Shown here piece by piece: positions 1-9,336 of a DNA stretch of 64,000 nucleotides (positions within the stretch are counted from its first letter, which is position 1; every line of letters begins with the position of its first letter). Source of the stretch: Vibrio stylophorae (GTDB lineage: Bacteria; Pseudomonadota; Gammaproteobacteria; Enterobacterales; Vibrionaceae); the NCBI RefSeq assembly GCF_921293875.1, contig NZ_CAKLDI010000001.1, positions 836,475-900,474 of the forward strand. The letters run 5' to 3'. The notes below the pieces were generated by a model. The model worked only from the letters and a program-made list of their open reading frames with translations, had not been told where the DNA came from and made no database searches. The position numbers were made by a program, and so were the translations under genes.

Positions 1-573
1 GCTGAGCACGTTACTGTGGTGGCAATGAATGAAGATGAAGCGCTGGCATTGACGGGTGAGTCTGATCCACTATTGGCCGCAGATAAAGCGCTCGAGTGGG
101 TAGATTTGGTGCTTTGCACTGCAGGTCCTGTGGGTTTGTATATGGCCGGTTATACCGATGAAACCATGAAGCGTGAAACCAGTTTGCCATTGCTTCCAGG
201 GAATATTGCTGAGTTCAATCGCTACGAATTTAGCCGTCCAATGCGTAAAGATGATTGTGAAGAGCCAACCCGCGTTTATTCACATATCGCACCATATATG
301 GGTGGTCCTGAGCGTATTAAAAACACCAATGGTGCAGGTGATGGCGCATTGTCAGCTGTGCTTCATGATATGGCGGCAAACCGCTACCATCGTGCGGCAG
401 TGCCAAATTCAAGCAAGCATCAGCAAGCCTGTTTGACCTATTCTTCTTTCTCTCAGGTTTGTAAGTACGCCAACCGTGTGAGCTATCAAGTATTGGCGCA
501 GCATTCACCGCGTCTATCTCGTGGCTTACCTGAGCGCGAAGATAGCCTAGAAGAAGCCTACTGGGAACGTTAA
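1..573 (+). CDS. gsk: Inosine/guanosine kinase, C-terminal part (5' end outside window)
   Basis: The reading frame is open from base 1 to a TAA at 571-573, so only the last 190 codons are present. Near the middle the motif NTNGAGDGA is the catalytic/anion-hole signature of PfkB-type sugar kinases, and the surrounding sequence (MGGPERIKNTNG, LSRGLPEREDSLEEAYWER at the end) matches the C-terminus of Gsk. The enzyme phosphorylates inosine and guanosine to IMP and GMP in purine salvage, in the cytoplasm. A strong hairpin terminator follows. The N-terminal substrate-binding half cannot be judged here. Confidence 0.9.
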   Translation, partial: AEHVTVVAMNEDEALALTGESDPLLAADKALEWVDLVLCTAGPVGLYMAGYTDETMKRETSLPLLPGNIAEFNRYEFSRPMRKDDCEEPTRVYSHIAPYMGGPERIKNTNGAGDGALSAVLHDMAANRYHRAAVPNSSKHQQACLTYSSFSQVCKYANRVSYQVLAQHSPRLSRGLPEREDSLEEAYWER

Positions 574-615
574 TCGAAGCGTCCCCCGCGCTGCTTTATT
601 CAAAGCCGATGAACT

Positions 616-644
616 AAAAAAGCCACGCATTGCGTGGCTTTTTG
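616..644 (+). terminator. Intrinsic terminator after gsk
   Basis: AAAAAGCCACGCA followed by its complement TGCGTGGCTTTTT forms a near-perfect GC-rich hairpin with a T run, 42 bases after the gsk stop codon. Confidence 0.85.
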
Positions 645-767
645 TTATTGGCTAATGCTTGTTTAAATTCAATTACAGATGTCCTTAGTGGCGGTCACAT
701 TTCGCAACCTTGGTGCGTGCCGAACGCTTGAGAAAAACGCAGAATGGCATGACGTACAGCTTTATGG

Positions 768-1385
768 ATGCACAAGGTGAGCAATAAACTATCTGATTTT
801 TCTGTACATATTCCCATTGATCTTGCGCTTTGCGAAAAGCAGGATCGCACCAAGGATCTGCTGCATGACTATAATCATGCTCGCCCCTCTGAGCGTCAGA
901 AAAAACGTGACATTTTGACCCAGCTGCTTGGTCGGTATCAGGGTGAAACAATCGTTCAACCCTTTTATTGCGATTTGGGTGAGAACATTCACTTTCAAGG
1001 TGGTGGCTTTTTAAATACCAATGTCACCATTCTCGATTTAGCACCAGTGCATTTGGGCGCTTACGTGCAAATTGGTCCCAATGTGGTGATTAGCACCGCA
1101 GGCCATCCTTTTGATATGGCAGAACGGGTGCTTCCCATCGCGCTGGGTAATCCAATCACTATCGGTGATCACGTTTGGATTGGCGCTGGTGCGATTATTT
1201 TAGATGGGGTGACCATCGGCGATCGCAGCGTCATTGGGGCAGGGAGTATTGTCAATCAAGATATTCCCGCAGATTCCATTGCGGTTGGCCAACCTTGTCG
1301 GGTGATTCGACGCATTGAGCATAGTGAGATGCCCAATGAACAGGAATTGGATGCGATGTGGCGGCCCATCCTTGAGCGTGAGTAA
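768..1385 (+). CDS. maa: Maltose O-acetyltransferase-like hexapeptide acyltransferase
   Basis: The 205-residue product belongs to the left-handed beta-helix acetyltransferases of the Maa/LacA/NodL group. An N-terminal mac-type helix (about residues 20-60, with CEKQDRTKDLLHDYN) is followed by hexapeptide repeats (IGPNVVI, IGDHVWIGAGAIILDGVTIGDRSVIGAGSIV) and a closing proline (VGQPCRVIRRI). The conserved His of the family lies in STAGHPFD. The family acetylates maltose, other sugars or acceptors from acetyl-CoA; the real substrate cannot be read from sequence. Start uncertain: ATG 768 has no clear ribosome-binding site, and the first 20 residues are unlike E. coli Maa. It stands alone between gsk and dinB. 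A 33-codon open frame (679-780) precedes and overlaps it. Confidence 0.8.
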   Translation: MHKVSNKLSDFSVHIPIDLALCEKQDRTKDLLHDYNHARPSERQKKRDILTQLLGRYQGETIVQPFYCDLGENIHFQGGGFLNTNVTILDLAPVHLGAYVQIGPNVVISTAGHPFDMAERVLPIALGNPITIGDHVWIGAGAIILDGVTIGDRSVIGAGSIVNQDIPADSIAVGQPCRVIRRIEHSEMPNEQELDAMWRPILERE

Positions 1386-1513
1386 ATGATTAAAGTCAGC
1401 AAACCTTGTGTCCGTGGTTTGTTGATTTGATTCATTCTTTTCAAAGCGGATGCATCGCGCCGCTGATCACCATGTGCTTTGACTTGCGCTGATGGAAAAA
1501 ACACGCATAATAA

Positions 1514-1529
1514 CTGTGTTTATATACAG
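1514..1529. promoter_or_regulatory. LexA (SOS) box upstream of dinB
   Basis: CTGTGTTTATATACAG matches the CTGT-N8-ACAG LexA consensus exactly, and the flanking AA/TT extends the dyad to 20 bases. It lies 27 bases before the proposed dinB start, where LexA would block transcription. DinB is a classical SOS gene, so damage-inducible control is expected. Confidence 0.9.
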
Positions 1530-1556
1530 TTTTGTTTTCATCCCTAGGTGCATCGC

Positions 1557-2621
1557 GTGAGCAAACAGCGCAAGATCATTCATATTGATATGGACTGCTT
1601 TTATGCTGCAGTGGAGATGCGCGATCATCCACAGTGGCGCAATCGACCATTGGCGGTCGGGGGTAAAAGTAGTCAACGCGGGGTGATTTCAACCTGTAAC
1701 TATGAAGCGCGTCAATTTGGCGTGCGCTCAGCCATGTCGACCGCCAAAGCGATGCAGCTTTGCTCTCATCTGCTAGTGGTCCCTGGGCGTATGGATGTTT
1801 ATAAGCAAGTCTCGCAGCAAATCCATCGTATTTTTTCTCGTTATACCGAGTTGATTGAGCCGCTTTCTTTGGATGAGGCCTATCTCGATGTGACCGATTG
1901 TAGCGCCTTTCAAGGCTCAGCCACGCGCATTGCAGAAGCGATTCGCCAAGAGATTCAAGCTACGACTCAGCTAACGGCCTCAGCGGGGGTCTCGTCACTG
2001 AAATTTGTCGCTAAAATTGCCTCAGATCTCAATAAACCTAATGGCTTATGCGTAATAAAGCCTGATGAGTTGGATGCCTTTATCGCAAAATTACCGCTGG
2101 AGAAAATTCCCGGTGTGGGCAAGGTGACCATTGAAAAGCTGCACGAACATGGCTTGTATTTGGGCCAAGATGTGCGCGATAGCGATCGCATTGAGCTGTT
2201 AAGTCGCTTTGGCAAACTAGGGCAGTCATTGTGGCAGCGCGCGCATGGTATTGATGAGCGGCCTGTGGTGAATACACGTACGCGAAAATCGGTTGGGGTG
2301 GAGCGAACGCTCAATCAAAATATCAGTAGTCGCGCTGAATGTGAGCTGATTTTAAACCAGCTGATACCCGAGCTTGAGCGGCGAATGCAGCGTCATACAC
2401 AGGTGGATCAAATCGCTCGCCAAGGGGTGAAACTTAAGTTCGCTGATTTTCAACAAACCACGGTGGAGCACATTCAAGCCAGTTATGATCCCGCACGCTT
2501 TTATACTTTATTACAAGAGGCGCTGACGCGGCAAAATGGCCGTGAGATTCGCCTCATTGGGGTGAGTGTGGGGTTAAAAGATAAAGCGGCGATTGAGCAG
2601 CTGCAATTTGATTGGGCCTAG
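1557..2621 (+). CDS. dinB: DNA polymerase IV (translesion, Y family)
   Basis: Error-prone Y-family polymerase that extends past damaged bases or mispaired ends. The palm carries HIDMDCFYAAVEMRD near the N-terminus and the catalytic SLDEAYLDVT around residue 100. A helix-hairpin-helix (IPGVGKVTIEKL, about residues 180-190) and the little-finger domain follow, and the C-terminus QLQFDWA resembles a beta-clamp-binding peptide. I chose GTG 1557 because TAGGTG lies six bases upstream and it gives the family N-terminus; GTG 1548, in frame, is the alternative. Length, about 354 residues, is normal. A perfect SOS box lies just upstream. The gene is convergent with chb and shares a terminator with it. 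Confidence 0.95.
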   Translation: MSKQRKIIHIDMDCFYAAVEMRDHPQWRNRPLAVGGKSSQRGVISTCNYEARQFGVRSAMSTAKAMQLCSHLLVVPGRMDVYKQVSQQIHRIFSRYTELIEPLSLDEAYLDVTDCSAFQGSATRIAEAIRQEIQATTQLTASAGVSSLKFVAKIASDLNKPNGLCVIKPDELDAFIAKLPLEKIPGVGKVTIEKLHEHGLYLGQDVRDSDRIELLSRFGKLGQSLWQRAHGIDERPVVNTRTRKSVGVERTLNQNISSRAECELILNQLIPELERRMQRHTQVDQIARQGVKLKFADFQQTTVEHIQASYDPARFYTLLQEALTRQNGREIRLIGVSVGLKDKAAIEQLQFDWA

Positions 2622-2696
2622 TCGCGGTCTTGCCGCGCCTGATATTGCTGTGCATTGATATTCACCAGTACTCTCATATCTCATTACTAGATAAAG

Positions 2697-2722
2697 AAAA
2701 GCCAGTCATATGACTGGCTTTG
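2697..2722. terminator. Bidirectional terminator between dinB and chb
   Basis: AAAAGCCAGTCATATGACTGGCTTT is a perfect hairpin with A-rich and T-rich flanks, so it can stop transcription from both convergent genes. Confidence 0.75.
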
Positions 2723-2796
2723 TGAATTTATCTCTTGAAAACGACCAAGCGCGAACCCTAACTCAGCGCTTGGTCTTTGCTTGCCGCGTTTGTGAA

Positions 2797-5451
2797 TTAC
2801 TTCACTTGCGTCACACGGCTAGTCTGTTTGCCGCTGGCAGAAACAGAGCGAACCCAAACATCACCTGAAACGGCTGGACGCGCTTGGTCTTGATAAGTTG
2901 TCCAGTTTTTACCATCCAGTGAGTATTGCAGTGCCACGCCTGGGAATTGGACGTTCATCATGAGTATGCCGTTTTCCACTTTGGCACCTGGGACTGGCAA
3001 GCGATAGTCGATGCCTGATTTTTCCAGTTTCGCCAATTCACGTTGGCCCATGATGTTGGCAAAACGGGTCCAGTCAGCATTGAGTTTGTTTTTGTTGACG
3101 AGCTGAGTATTTTGGTTGTACTCCACACCGACTTGGTAGTCGTTTTCCCAATCCGCGCGGTGCCAAGCACGCTCAGCGGCAGCAAGTACGCGTGGGAAGA
3201 CCATATACTCAAATTGCTCGTCGGTACGCACGGTTTCAGACCAAAGCTGCGCTGATAGACCATAGAATGGTTGTGCTTCAACGGTGCCTTTACCGCTAAA
3301 ACCGTTGCCATCACGGTCGACTGATGTTTCCGCGTTTTGTGGCATGTTTTCAGGCGCAAACCCAAACATCTTACGGGTATCGGTGGCGCGAGTTGCCCAG
3401 TAGTAACCACGCTCTTGTGGATCCACTTCATAAGGCATATCCATGTAGACGTAGTCAGGGTTTGATACGATCACGTCGTAGCCTTTGTTCGCCCACTCAT
3501 AAACTGATGCAGTACCACCCCAGTAGAGCACATCCCAGAAATTCACGCGGGTGTTTTTGGTATCAAAATCCTTAGCGCCACCATCACTATATTTCAGACC
3601 ATCTTGCCATGCTTGGAAGTTGGCAATGCCTTTGTCTGCGACGATTTTTGAAACCTCTTCAGCAAAATGACTTGGTAGGTGGGCAAAATCAGAAACAGTA
3701 CCGTTGTTAATGAGCATTTGGCACTGAGGCGATTGCGCAAATGGCTTGTCTTGTTTGCTGAGATCAATATTGCCTTTCCATGCCACGCCATCTTTGCTGT
3801 TGATGTCTTGGAAGCCTGCACCAAGTTTGATGTTTTTCGCTTCATCGCCACCAAAGTGCCAAGTGGTTAGTGGCATGCCGGCTTCTTTGTGCATTGCTGC
3901 AACCTCAGTGATCACTTTATCGACAAAGCGTTTAGAGGAGTCCATGCATGGGTTGATAAAGCTGTGCTTATCGTAGAACTGTACTGTGGTGACGTTTGAA
4001 GTGTCCTGTGGATCCATCAAGCGGTATTCGTTTGCCGCCGCTTCCTTACCTTCAGCCATCAAACGGTTGTAACGCGCTTCCATGGATACCACAGCAGAGC
4101 GTGCGTGCGCTGGCATATCGATCTCTGGAATCACTTCGATATTACGCGCTTTAGCATATTTCAAAATATCGATGTAATCGGCTTTGCTAAAGTAGCCTGA
4201 GCCAAAGTTATCACTGCTTGGGCCTGAGCCTAGCTGTGGCAGCAAGCAGTTTTGCTCTTTCAGATCAAAGCAGCGCTGACCGCCAACGTCGGTGAGTTCA
4301 GGCAGACCTGGGATTTGCAAGCGCCAGCCTTCATCATCGGTGAGGTGCAGGTGCAGTTTATTCAGTTTGTAAGCCGCCATTTGGTCAAGTAGGGCCAAGA
4401 TAGCGTCTTTAGAGTGGAAGTTGCGCGCGACATCCACCATCACCCCACGGTATTCAAAACGTGGTGCATCTTTGATGGTGATTTGTGGTAGTGACGTAGC
4501 ATTTTGGCTATCAATCAGGCCAAAGATTGATTGCACCGCATAGAAAGCACCAGCTTGGTCAACGGCTTGAATTTGAATGCCTTTGTCGGTGATCGCTAGG
4601 GTGTAAGCGCCAGATTTTGCCATGTCAGCTTTAAAGTTCTCGGGAACAATTGTGATTTGCACAGGCAGATCACCGTGAACATTGACGCCAACCACATTGG
4701 CGCGCGCATTGAGGGCGTCGAGTTGTTCTGCAGCAAAAATATTGGTTGGCAGTGCAATACCATTGGCAATGCTGATTTCGCCTTGGCCAGCCACCACTTC
4801 CATTGGTGTTGGAATCAGTGCATCACGTACATCTTCTAGCGCCACATCGGCGTTTTTATCAAAACGACTACTTGCGGTCGCAAAGGTATTGTTGTCATCA
4901 GGGGTACGCTTGAGGTTATTGCCTTCAAGGCCATGAACAAAGCTGGCGACATCTTCGGTGTTGAGTGAGGCAATCAGTTTTGGTTCTGCATTTGGCGCAG
5001 TCACAAAAGCGCCCGGTAAGAAGTCGGTATCAAATAGCTGCCAGTATTCGCCGACTAGCGGAATCTCAACCACTTCGCCTGCTGCAAAGCCATCGAATTT
5101 ATCTGTGGGTTCGAGTTTATGGAGGTCACCGGTAATGCGGGTGATTTTGAACTGGTCATTATCGACATCCAAAATCAGACGAATGCTGTGAAAGTAGATT
5201 GCCCAATCTTTGCTATCAACAGCGTCACCGTCATTGGTGAGCGTCATGGTGACTTGGTTACAGGATGCCCACTCAGCGCCAAGGTTTTGGCAATCAATGC
5301 CTTCATTGGCACCATGGTTGGTGTTCACTGTGTATTGAATATCGAGTTGATCAGCAAGCTCGTTCACCACTTGTTGCTCTGAATTTGAAAAAGCAGAGCA
5401 GCCAGAAAGCGCGATAGCAACAGATGCCGCGATGATTGAATATTTAAACAT
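2797..5451 (-). CDS. chb: Chitobiase / beta-N-acetylhexosaminidase lipoprotein (GH20)
   Basis: The 884-residue enzyme hydrolyses chitobiose and short chitin oligomers to GlcNAc, probably on the outer membrane or in the periplasm. A lipoprotein signal peptide ends at the lipobox LSGC (Cys18). An N-terminal carbohydrate-binding CHB/HEX domain (about 35-190) follows, then a GH20b domain (about 210-325), the GH20 barrel (about 330-770) and a C-terminal Ig-like domain. The catalytic Asp-Glu pair is in HFGGDEAKN (D536/E537), matching the D-E pair of Serratia chitobiase; the barrel also shows RGVMVDVARNF and HLHLTDDEGWR. It is a single gene with a long upstream region holding CRP-like sites, consistent with a chitin-using marine or brackish lifestyle (inference). 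Confidence 0.93.
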   Translation of the reverse strand: MFKYSIIAASVAIALSGCSAFSNSEQQVVNELADQLDIQYTVNTNHGANEGIDCQNLGAEWASCNQVTMTLTNDGDAVDSKDWAIYFHSIRLILDVDNDQFKITRITGDLHKLEPTDKFDGFAAGEVVEIPLVGEYWQLFDTDFLPGAFVTAPNAEPKLIASLNTEDVASFVHGLEGNNLKRTPDDNNTFATASSRFDKNADVALEDVRDALIPTPMEVVAGQGEISIANGIALPTNIFAAEQLDALNARANVVGVNVHGDLPVQITIVPENFKADMAKSGAYTLAITDKGIQIQAVDQAGAFYAVQSIFGLIDSQNATSLPQITIKDAPRFEYRGVMVDVARNFHSKDAILALLDQMAAYKLNKLHLHLTDDEGWRLQIPGLPELTDVGGQRCFDLKEQNCLLPQLGSGPSSDNFGSGYFSKADYIDILKYAKARNIEVIPEIDMPAHARSAVVSMEARYNRLMAEGKEAAANEYRLMDPQDTSNVTTVQFYDKHSFINPCMDSSKRFVDKVITEVAAMHKEAGMPLTTWHFGGDEAKNIKLGAGFQDINSKDGVAWKGNIDLSKQDKPFAQSPQCQMLINNGTVSDFAHLPSHFAEEVSKIVADKGIANFQAWQDGLKYSDGGAKDFDTKNTRVNFWDVLYWGGTASVYEWANKGYDVIVSNPDYVYMDMPYEVDPQERGYYWATRATDTRKMFGFAPENMPQNAETSVDRDGNGFSGKGTVEAQPFYGLSAQLWSETVRTDEQFEYMVFPRVLAAAERAWHRADWENDYQVGVEYNQNTQLVNKNKLNADWTRFANIMGQRELAKLEKSGIDYRLPVPGAKVENGILMMNVQFPGVALQYSLDGKNWTTYQDQARPAVSGDVWVRSVSASGKQTSRVTQVK

Positions 5452-6150
5452 ATAATCCCCCTATATGTTTTGAACTGAATATGGCTCTAGGCCTTGTTTT
5501 ATCTATGCTCAACAACATACAAGTGATTATTTCGCGTGGTAAAATTATTAAAAATAAGATGTGATCTAGTTCAAACTGACGCTTTTTGTTCCGAATTATT
5601 GAGATAGAAATCAATAAGTTAATAATCACGTTAAAAAAGACAAAACCATTTTGACGAGAAAGTTGTGATCTTTATCGTTTAATTCGTTGTTTTTTCGCCA
5701 GTTGAAGTGATTTCGATCACGCTTGTGATTTTTATGGTATGGCGATTCTCTGGGCGGTTGTTATCAAGCTGTGATTTAGATCTCAGGAATCGCTCGTTAA
5801 AATACGTCAAAACCACAAAAAAGTGACGAGATTCTCGTCGGTTTCAGCGTCTGAATGTAAGCCGACATTGCAACTTGCGGGGCGTGTTGCTGTGGTGGGT
5901 TTGAGCGGGAATAAAGCGGTCATCTTCAGTCGATCATGTCCATCAAGTGATGTTCTGTTGGCAATTGTCAGTGAAGGGGGGCAGAACAATTCATGACGGC
6001 AGTGATTGCACCATAACAGATGAATTTAACGGTTCGTCGCAGTGAGTTGACAGTGGTTGGTGTTTTTTTCAACGATTCAATTTTCGCATCTTCTACCCTT
6101 GATGTATAATCCGCGCCTTATTCTCGCTAGCCCTTATATAAAGCAGTGCC
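5452..6150. promoter_or_regulatory. Long divergent regulatory region chb / thiI with CRP-like sites
   Basis: This 699-base gap has no convincing gene. The best CRP-type dyads are AGTGATTTCGATCACG (5706-5721, symmetric GTGA-N6-TCAC) and TGTGATTTAGATCTCA (5770-5785). Weaker half-sites TGTGATCTAGTTCAAA (about 5560-5575) and TTGTGATCTTTATCG (about 5665) also occur. A TATAAT at 6105-6110 lies 40 bases before thiI and may be its -10 box. Because chitobiase genes are catabolic, the CRP-like sites more probably serve chb (inference). Confidence 0.55.
6105..6110 (+). promoter_or_regulatory. Probable -10 box of the thiI promoter
   Basis: A perfect TATAAT sits 40 bases upstream of the thiI start. No good -35 match is visible at 16-18 bases spacing, so the assignment rests on the -10 alone. 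Confidence 0.4.
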
Positions 6151-7599
6151 ATGAAGTATATCGTTAAGCTCCATCCTGAAATCATCGTGAAAAGCGATTC
6201 AGTTCGTAAACGCTTTACCAAAATCTTGGAAAGCAACCTACGTAACATTCTTAAGCGCCAGACTGATCAAGTGAGTGTTTACAATCGCTGGGATCATATT
6301 GCTGTGTTCTGTAAAGACCCAAGTCAGGATGCCTTTGTACTTCAAACGCTAACAAACACGCCAGGGATTCACCATGTGTTGCAAGTGCAGCAAAGTGAAT
6401 TCACGGATCTTCATGATATCTATGAGCGCACTTTGGCGCTGATGGGCAAAGATCTTGAAGGCAAAACTTTCTGTGTGCGCGCCAAGCGCCGTGGCCAGCA
6501 TGATTTCACTTCGATTGAAGTTGAGCGCTATGTCGGTGGGGGTTTGAACCAAGCCATTGCCAGCGCCAGCGTTAAGCTGAAAAAACCTGATGTGACTGTT
6601 CAACTCGATATTGATTACGACAAACTCAATCTAATTGAGGCGCGTTATCAAGGTTTGGGTGGTTTCCCGCTTGGTACACAGGAAGATGTCTTGAGCTTGA
6701 TCTCCGGTGGTTTTGACTCTGGTGTCTCAAGCTATATGCACATTAAGCGCGGTAGTAAGGTGCATTACTGCTTCTTTAATTTGGGCGGTGCGGCGCACGA
6801 AACAGGCGTCAAGCAAGTGGCGCACTTCCTTTGGAACAAATTTGGCTCTTCTGCCAAGGTCCGTTTTGTTAGCATCGATTTTGAACCCGTGGTCGCAGAG
6901 ATCCTTGAAAAAGTCGATGATGGTCAAATGGGCGTGGTTCTTAAGCGCATGTTTATGCGCGCTGGTGGCATGATTGCCGAGCGTTTTGGTATTCAAGCCT
7001 TGGTGACGGGTGAAGCCATCGGTCAGGTATCAAGCCAAACTTTGACCAACTTGCGTTTGATTGACAACGTCACCGATACCATGATTTTGCGCCCACTGAT
7101 CACTTGGGATAAACAAGAGATTGTCGATCTTGCTCGTCATATCGGTACTGAAGATTTTGCCAAGACCATGCCTGAATATTGCGGTGTGATCTCGAAAAAA
7201 CCAACCGTGAAAGCGGTGAAAGGCCGAATTGAAGCTGAAGAAGCTAAATTTGATTTCGCGATTTTGGAGCAAGTGGTCGATGCAGCGCGCTACATGGACA
7301 TTCGCGACATTGAAAAGCAAAGCTTAGAAGATGCGCCTGAAGTTGATGAAGTGGCACAAATTGGTAGCAATGAAGTGATTTTGGATATCCGTAGTCCAGA
7401 TGAAGAAGACGAAAACCCATTGGAAATTGATGGTGTGGAAGTCAAACACTTGCCATTCTACAAATTAGCCACGCAATTTGGTGATTTGGATAAAGAGAAA
7501 ACCTATCTGCTTTATTGTGAGCGTGGCGTAATGAGTCGCCTGCAAGCGCTTTACTTGCGTGATAGTGGCTTTACCAATGTGAAGGTATATCGCCCTTAA
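6151..7599 (+). CDS. thiI: tRNA 4-thiouridine synthase / thiazole sulfurtransferase ThiI
   Basis: ThiI makes 4-thiouridine at position 8 of tRNA and delivers sulfur for the thiamine thiazole. The product has 482 residues, the same length as the E. coli enzyme. A ferredoxin-like/THUMP region (about 1-165) is followed by a PP-loop ATP-pyrophosphatase with [11 protein letters not shown] and a C-terminal rhodanese domain. The persulfide Cys lies in YCERGVMSR at Cys456, and the partner cysteine is in [11 protein letters not shown]. Both key cysteines are thus present, so the protein should be active in both roles. yajL and panE lie convergently downstream, the same neighbourhood as in E. coli. Confidence 0.97.
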   Translation: MKYIVKLHPEIIVKSDSVRKRFTKILESNLRNILKRQTDQVSVYNRWDHIAVFCKDPSQDAFVLQTLTNTPGIHHVLQVQQSEFTDLHDIYERTLALMGKDLEGKTFCVRAKRRGQHDFTSIEVERYVGGGLNQAIASASVKLKKPDVTVQLDIDYDKLNLIEARYQGLGGFPLGTQEDVLSLISGGFDSGVSSYMHIKRGSKVHYCFFNLGGAAHETGVKQVAHFLWNKFGSSAKVRFVSIDFEPVVAEILEKVDDGQMGVVLKRMFMRAGGMIAERFGIQALVTGEAIGQVSSQTLTNLRLIDNVTDTMILRPLITWDKQEIVDLARHIGTEDFAKTMPEYCGVISKKPTVKAVKGRIEAEEAKFDFAILEQVVDAARYMDIRDIEKQSLEDAPEVDEVAQIGSNEVILDIRSPDEEDENPLEIDGVEVKHLPFYKLATQFGDLDKEKTYLLYCERGVMSRLQALYLRDSGFTNVKVYRP

Positions 7600-7634
7600 T
7601 GGCAATCGCCTATCTCAGAGAAAATAGAGAAAAT

Positions 7635-7662
7635 AAAAACGCGCTGTATTGCGCGTTTTTTT
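7635..7662 (+). terminator. Intrinsic terminator after thiI
   Basis: AAAAACGCGC-TGTATT-GCGCGTTTTTTT forms a hairpin with a seven-T tail 36 bases past the thiI stop. The A run on the other arm could also serve the convergent yajL transcript. Confidence 0.8.
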
Positions 7663-7701
7663 ATACCTAAATATCAGTTGAGTAGCGGACTCAGATCTGA
7701 A

Positions 7702-8325
7702 TTAGCTCAGTTGAGCGGCTTTTCCATCATTCATAAACTGCGGTGAATAGGTCATATTGGGTAGTACACACATGGGCTCTGCAACCGCGGCTGCTTTTTC
7801 AATGCCCGCTAAGCGAGCAATGATCTCAAGGGCAAACTCCATGGTGGTGCCGGGACCTTGACTGGTGATCAGGCGATGGTTTTTATCCACCATCACGCGT
7901 TTGGTTTTATACAGATGCGCAGGGATTAAATTGGCGGTACTTGGGTAACTGGTTTTATAAGCCTCGCGAAAACAATCAAGCGGCTGAATAACCAGTGCTG
8001 GACTGGCACAAATCGCAGCGACCCACTTTTCATCGCAATATTGCTGGTTAAGAATCGCCTGCACCAAAGGGCTCGCAGCCAAATGATCGGCGCCTGGCAA
8101 GCCGCCCGGCAGCACAATGCAGTCATATTCATTGTCGGCGACAGTGACCAGCGGGCAATCTGCTGTCATAGGTAAACCACGTGCGCCGCGAAGTTGCACC
8201 GCGCCTTCACTGTCGGCGCTGGCGGTGGTGACCTTAAAGCCAGCGCGAAGCAATAGATTTTGACAGGTGACGGTTTCAAGCTCTTCACTGCCTTGGGCAA
8301 TGATGATCAGAACATTGGATGTCAT
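7702..8325 (-). CDS. yajL: DJ-1/PfpI family protein YajL (protein/nucleotide deglycase or chaperone)
   Basis: A 207-residue DJ-1-fold protein. The nucleophile elbow AAICASPA carries the reactive Cys, VLPGGLPGA precedes it, and SQGPGTTMEF follows, all typical of YajL/DJ-1. E. coli YajL is linked to oxidative-stress protection and to repair of glycated proteins; its exact activity is debated. The ATG at 8325 is preceded by AAGGAG at five bases and overlaps the panE stop (ATGA), so the two genes are translationally coupled. An in-frame GTG two codons earlier is less likely. Confidence 0.9.
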   Translation of the reverse strand: MTSNVLIIIAQGSEELETVTCQNLLLRAGFKVTTASADSEGAVQLRGARGLPMTADCPLVTVADNEYDCIVLPGGLPGADHLAASPLVQAILNQQYCDEKWVAAICASPALVIQPLDCFREAYKTSYPSTANLIPAHLYKTKRVMVDKNHRLITSQGPGTTMEFALEIIARLAGIEKAAAVAEPMCVLPNMTYSPQFMNDGKAAQLS

Positions 8326-9218
8326 CGACACTCCTTAGATTGAATTTGGTGATAGAGCTGCTGGTGATGGGGCAATGATACGCCATGCAATGCGCCGCGT
8401 TGAAGCAAAAAGCCCGTAATGGCATCGATTTCTGTACGCCTTTGATTGGCAAGGTCACGATTCATCGATGAAAAGTTGGCTGCGGTTGCTTTGACCACAG
8501 CCATGATTTGCGCATCGATGGCTTGTGGGGTCCAAGGTAAGCCTTCGCGTTGGGTGACTTGCCATGCTTCTTTAATCAAGGTGGCTATTTCATCTTGATA
8601 TTGCGGGTTTGCCAGTGCGCCATTTGGGCATTGATCACGTGCGGTAAGTGGGTTGATGATGCAGTTGATCAGCAGTTTTTGCCAGAGTCGTTGCTCTATC
8701 TCAAGATCGACATGGGCATCCATGTTTGCGTGGTTGAGATATTCGCACAGTGATTGTGCGATCCTTTGCTGAGTCACGGCTAAGGGATTGAGTGGCCCTA
8801 AAATACACTGGCCCAACCCTGTGTGTTTCAACTCACCGGCATCAAGCATGGCACCATGGGTGGTGGTTAGCGCAAAAATAGGGTGGTGGGTAAAAAGTGG
8901 ATGGGTCTCGCTGAGTGCGCCCATGCCATTATGGCTGAGGATGATGGGCTGTTTGGCGTGAAAATAGGGCGAAAACTGCGCAAGTGCATCGGACAGTTGC
9001 CAAGCTTTCACGCAGCATAGCACCAGATCTGCCTTGGCAATGTCAGTGCGCTTATGAGCAAAGGTGATACTTTGCTTTGCAAGGTTGAGTGGCCCAACAT
9101 AGTTGCGCGTTACTGAACCTAGCTGGCGCTGAAAAAGTGCAACTTGAACACCGCTTGCATCTAGGGTGAGTGCAAATAAAGAGCCGATGGCACCGGGGCC
9201 GATGATCGCAATTTTCAT
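8322..9218 (-). CDS. panE: 2-dehydropantoate 2-reductase (ketopantoate reductase)
   Basis: Reduces 2-dehydropantoate to pantoate with NADPH in pantothenate and CoA synthesis. MKIAIIGPGAIGSLF at the N-terminus is the Rossmann GxGxxG of the family. NHANMDAHVDLEIEQRLWQKLLINCIINPLTA, split by the hinge, carries the conserved Lys and Asn of the catalytic C-domain. I start at ATG 9218 because it places the nucleotide-binding strand at residue 1, although no strong ribosome-binding site is visible; ATG 9248 or TTG 9257 would add an unusual leader. It overlaps yajL by four bases as the first gene of a two-gene operon. Confidence 0.92.
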   Translation of the reverse strand: MKIAIIGPGAIGSLFALTLDASGVQVALFQRQLGSVTRNYVGPLNLAKQSITFAHKRTDIAKADLVLCCVKAWQLSDALAQFSPYFHAKQPIILSHNGMGALSETHPLFTHHPIFALTTTHGAMLDAGELKHTGLGQCILGPLNPLAVTQQRIAQSLCEYLNHANMDAHVDLEIEQRLWQKLLINCIINPLTARDQCPNGALANPQYQDEIATLIKEAWQVTQREGLPWTPQAIDAQIMAVVKATAANFSSMNRDLANQRRTEIDAITGFLLQRGALHGVSLPHHQQLYHQIQSKECR

Positions 9219-9281
9219 GGGCGTTCTTGCATTGAATGGGATTGCCATAGGATACAAAATTAGCGCAATAAAATCAGTGGC

Positions 9282-9312
9282 AAAAAAAAGCGCCCCCGAA
9301 GGCGCGCTTTTG
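9282..9312 (-). terminator. Intrinsic terminator after ompK
   Basis: Read on the minus strand, AAAGCGCGCC-TTCG-GGGGCGCTTTTTTTT is a GC-rich stem with a tetraloop and an eight-T tail, 24 bases past the ompK stop. Confidence 0.85.
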
Positions 9313-9336
9313 AAACCCCAAACATTGCCGGATGGA

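Noticed and set aside
679-780. 33-codon open frame before the acetyltransferase gene
   Set aside because: No recognisable protein and no clear ribosome-binding site; noted only because the downstream start is uncertain.
5807-5989. Small minus-strand open frame of 60 codons between chb and thiI
   Set aside because: No ribosome-binding site, no recognisable motif, and it overlaps regulatory DNA.
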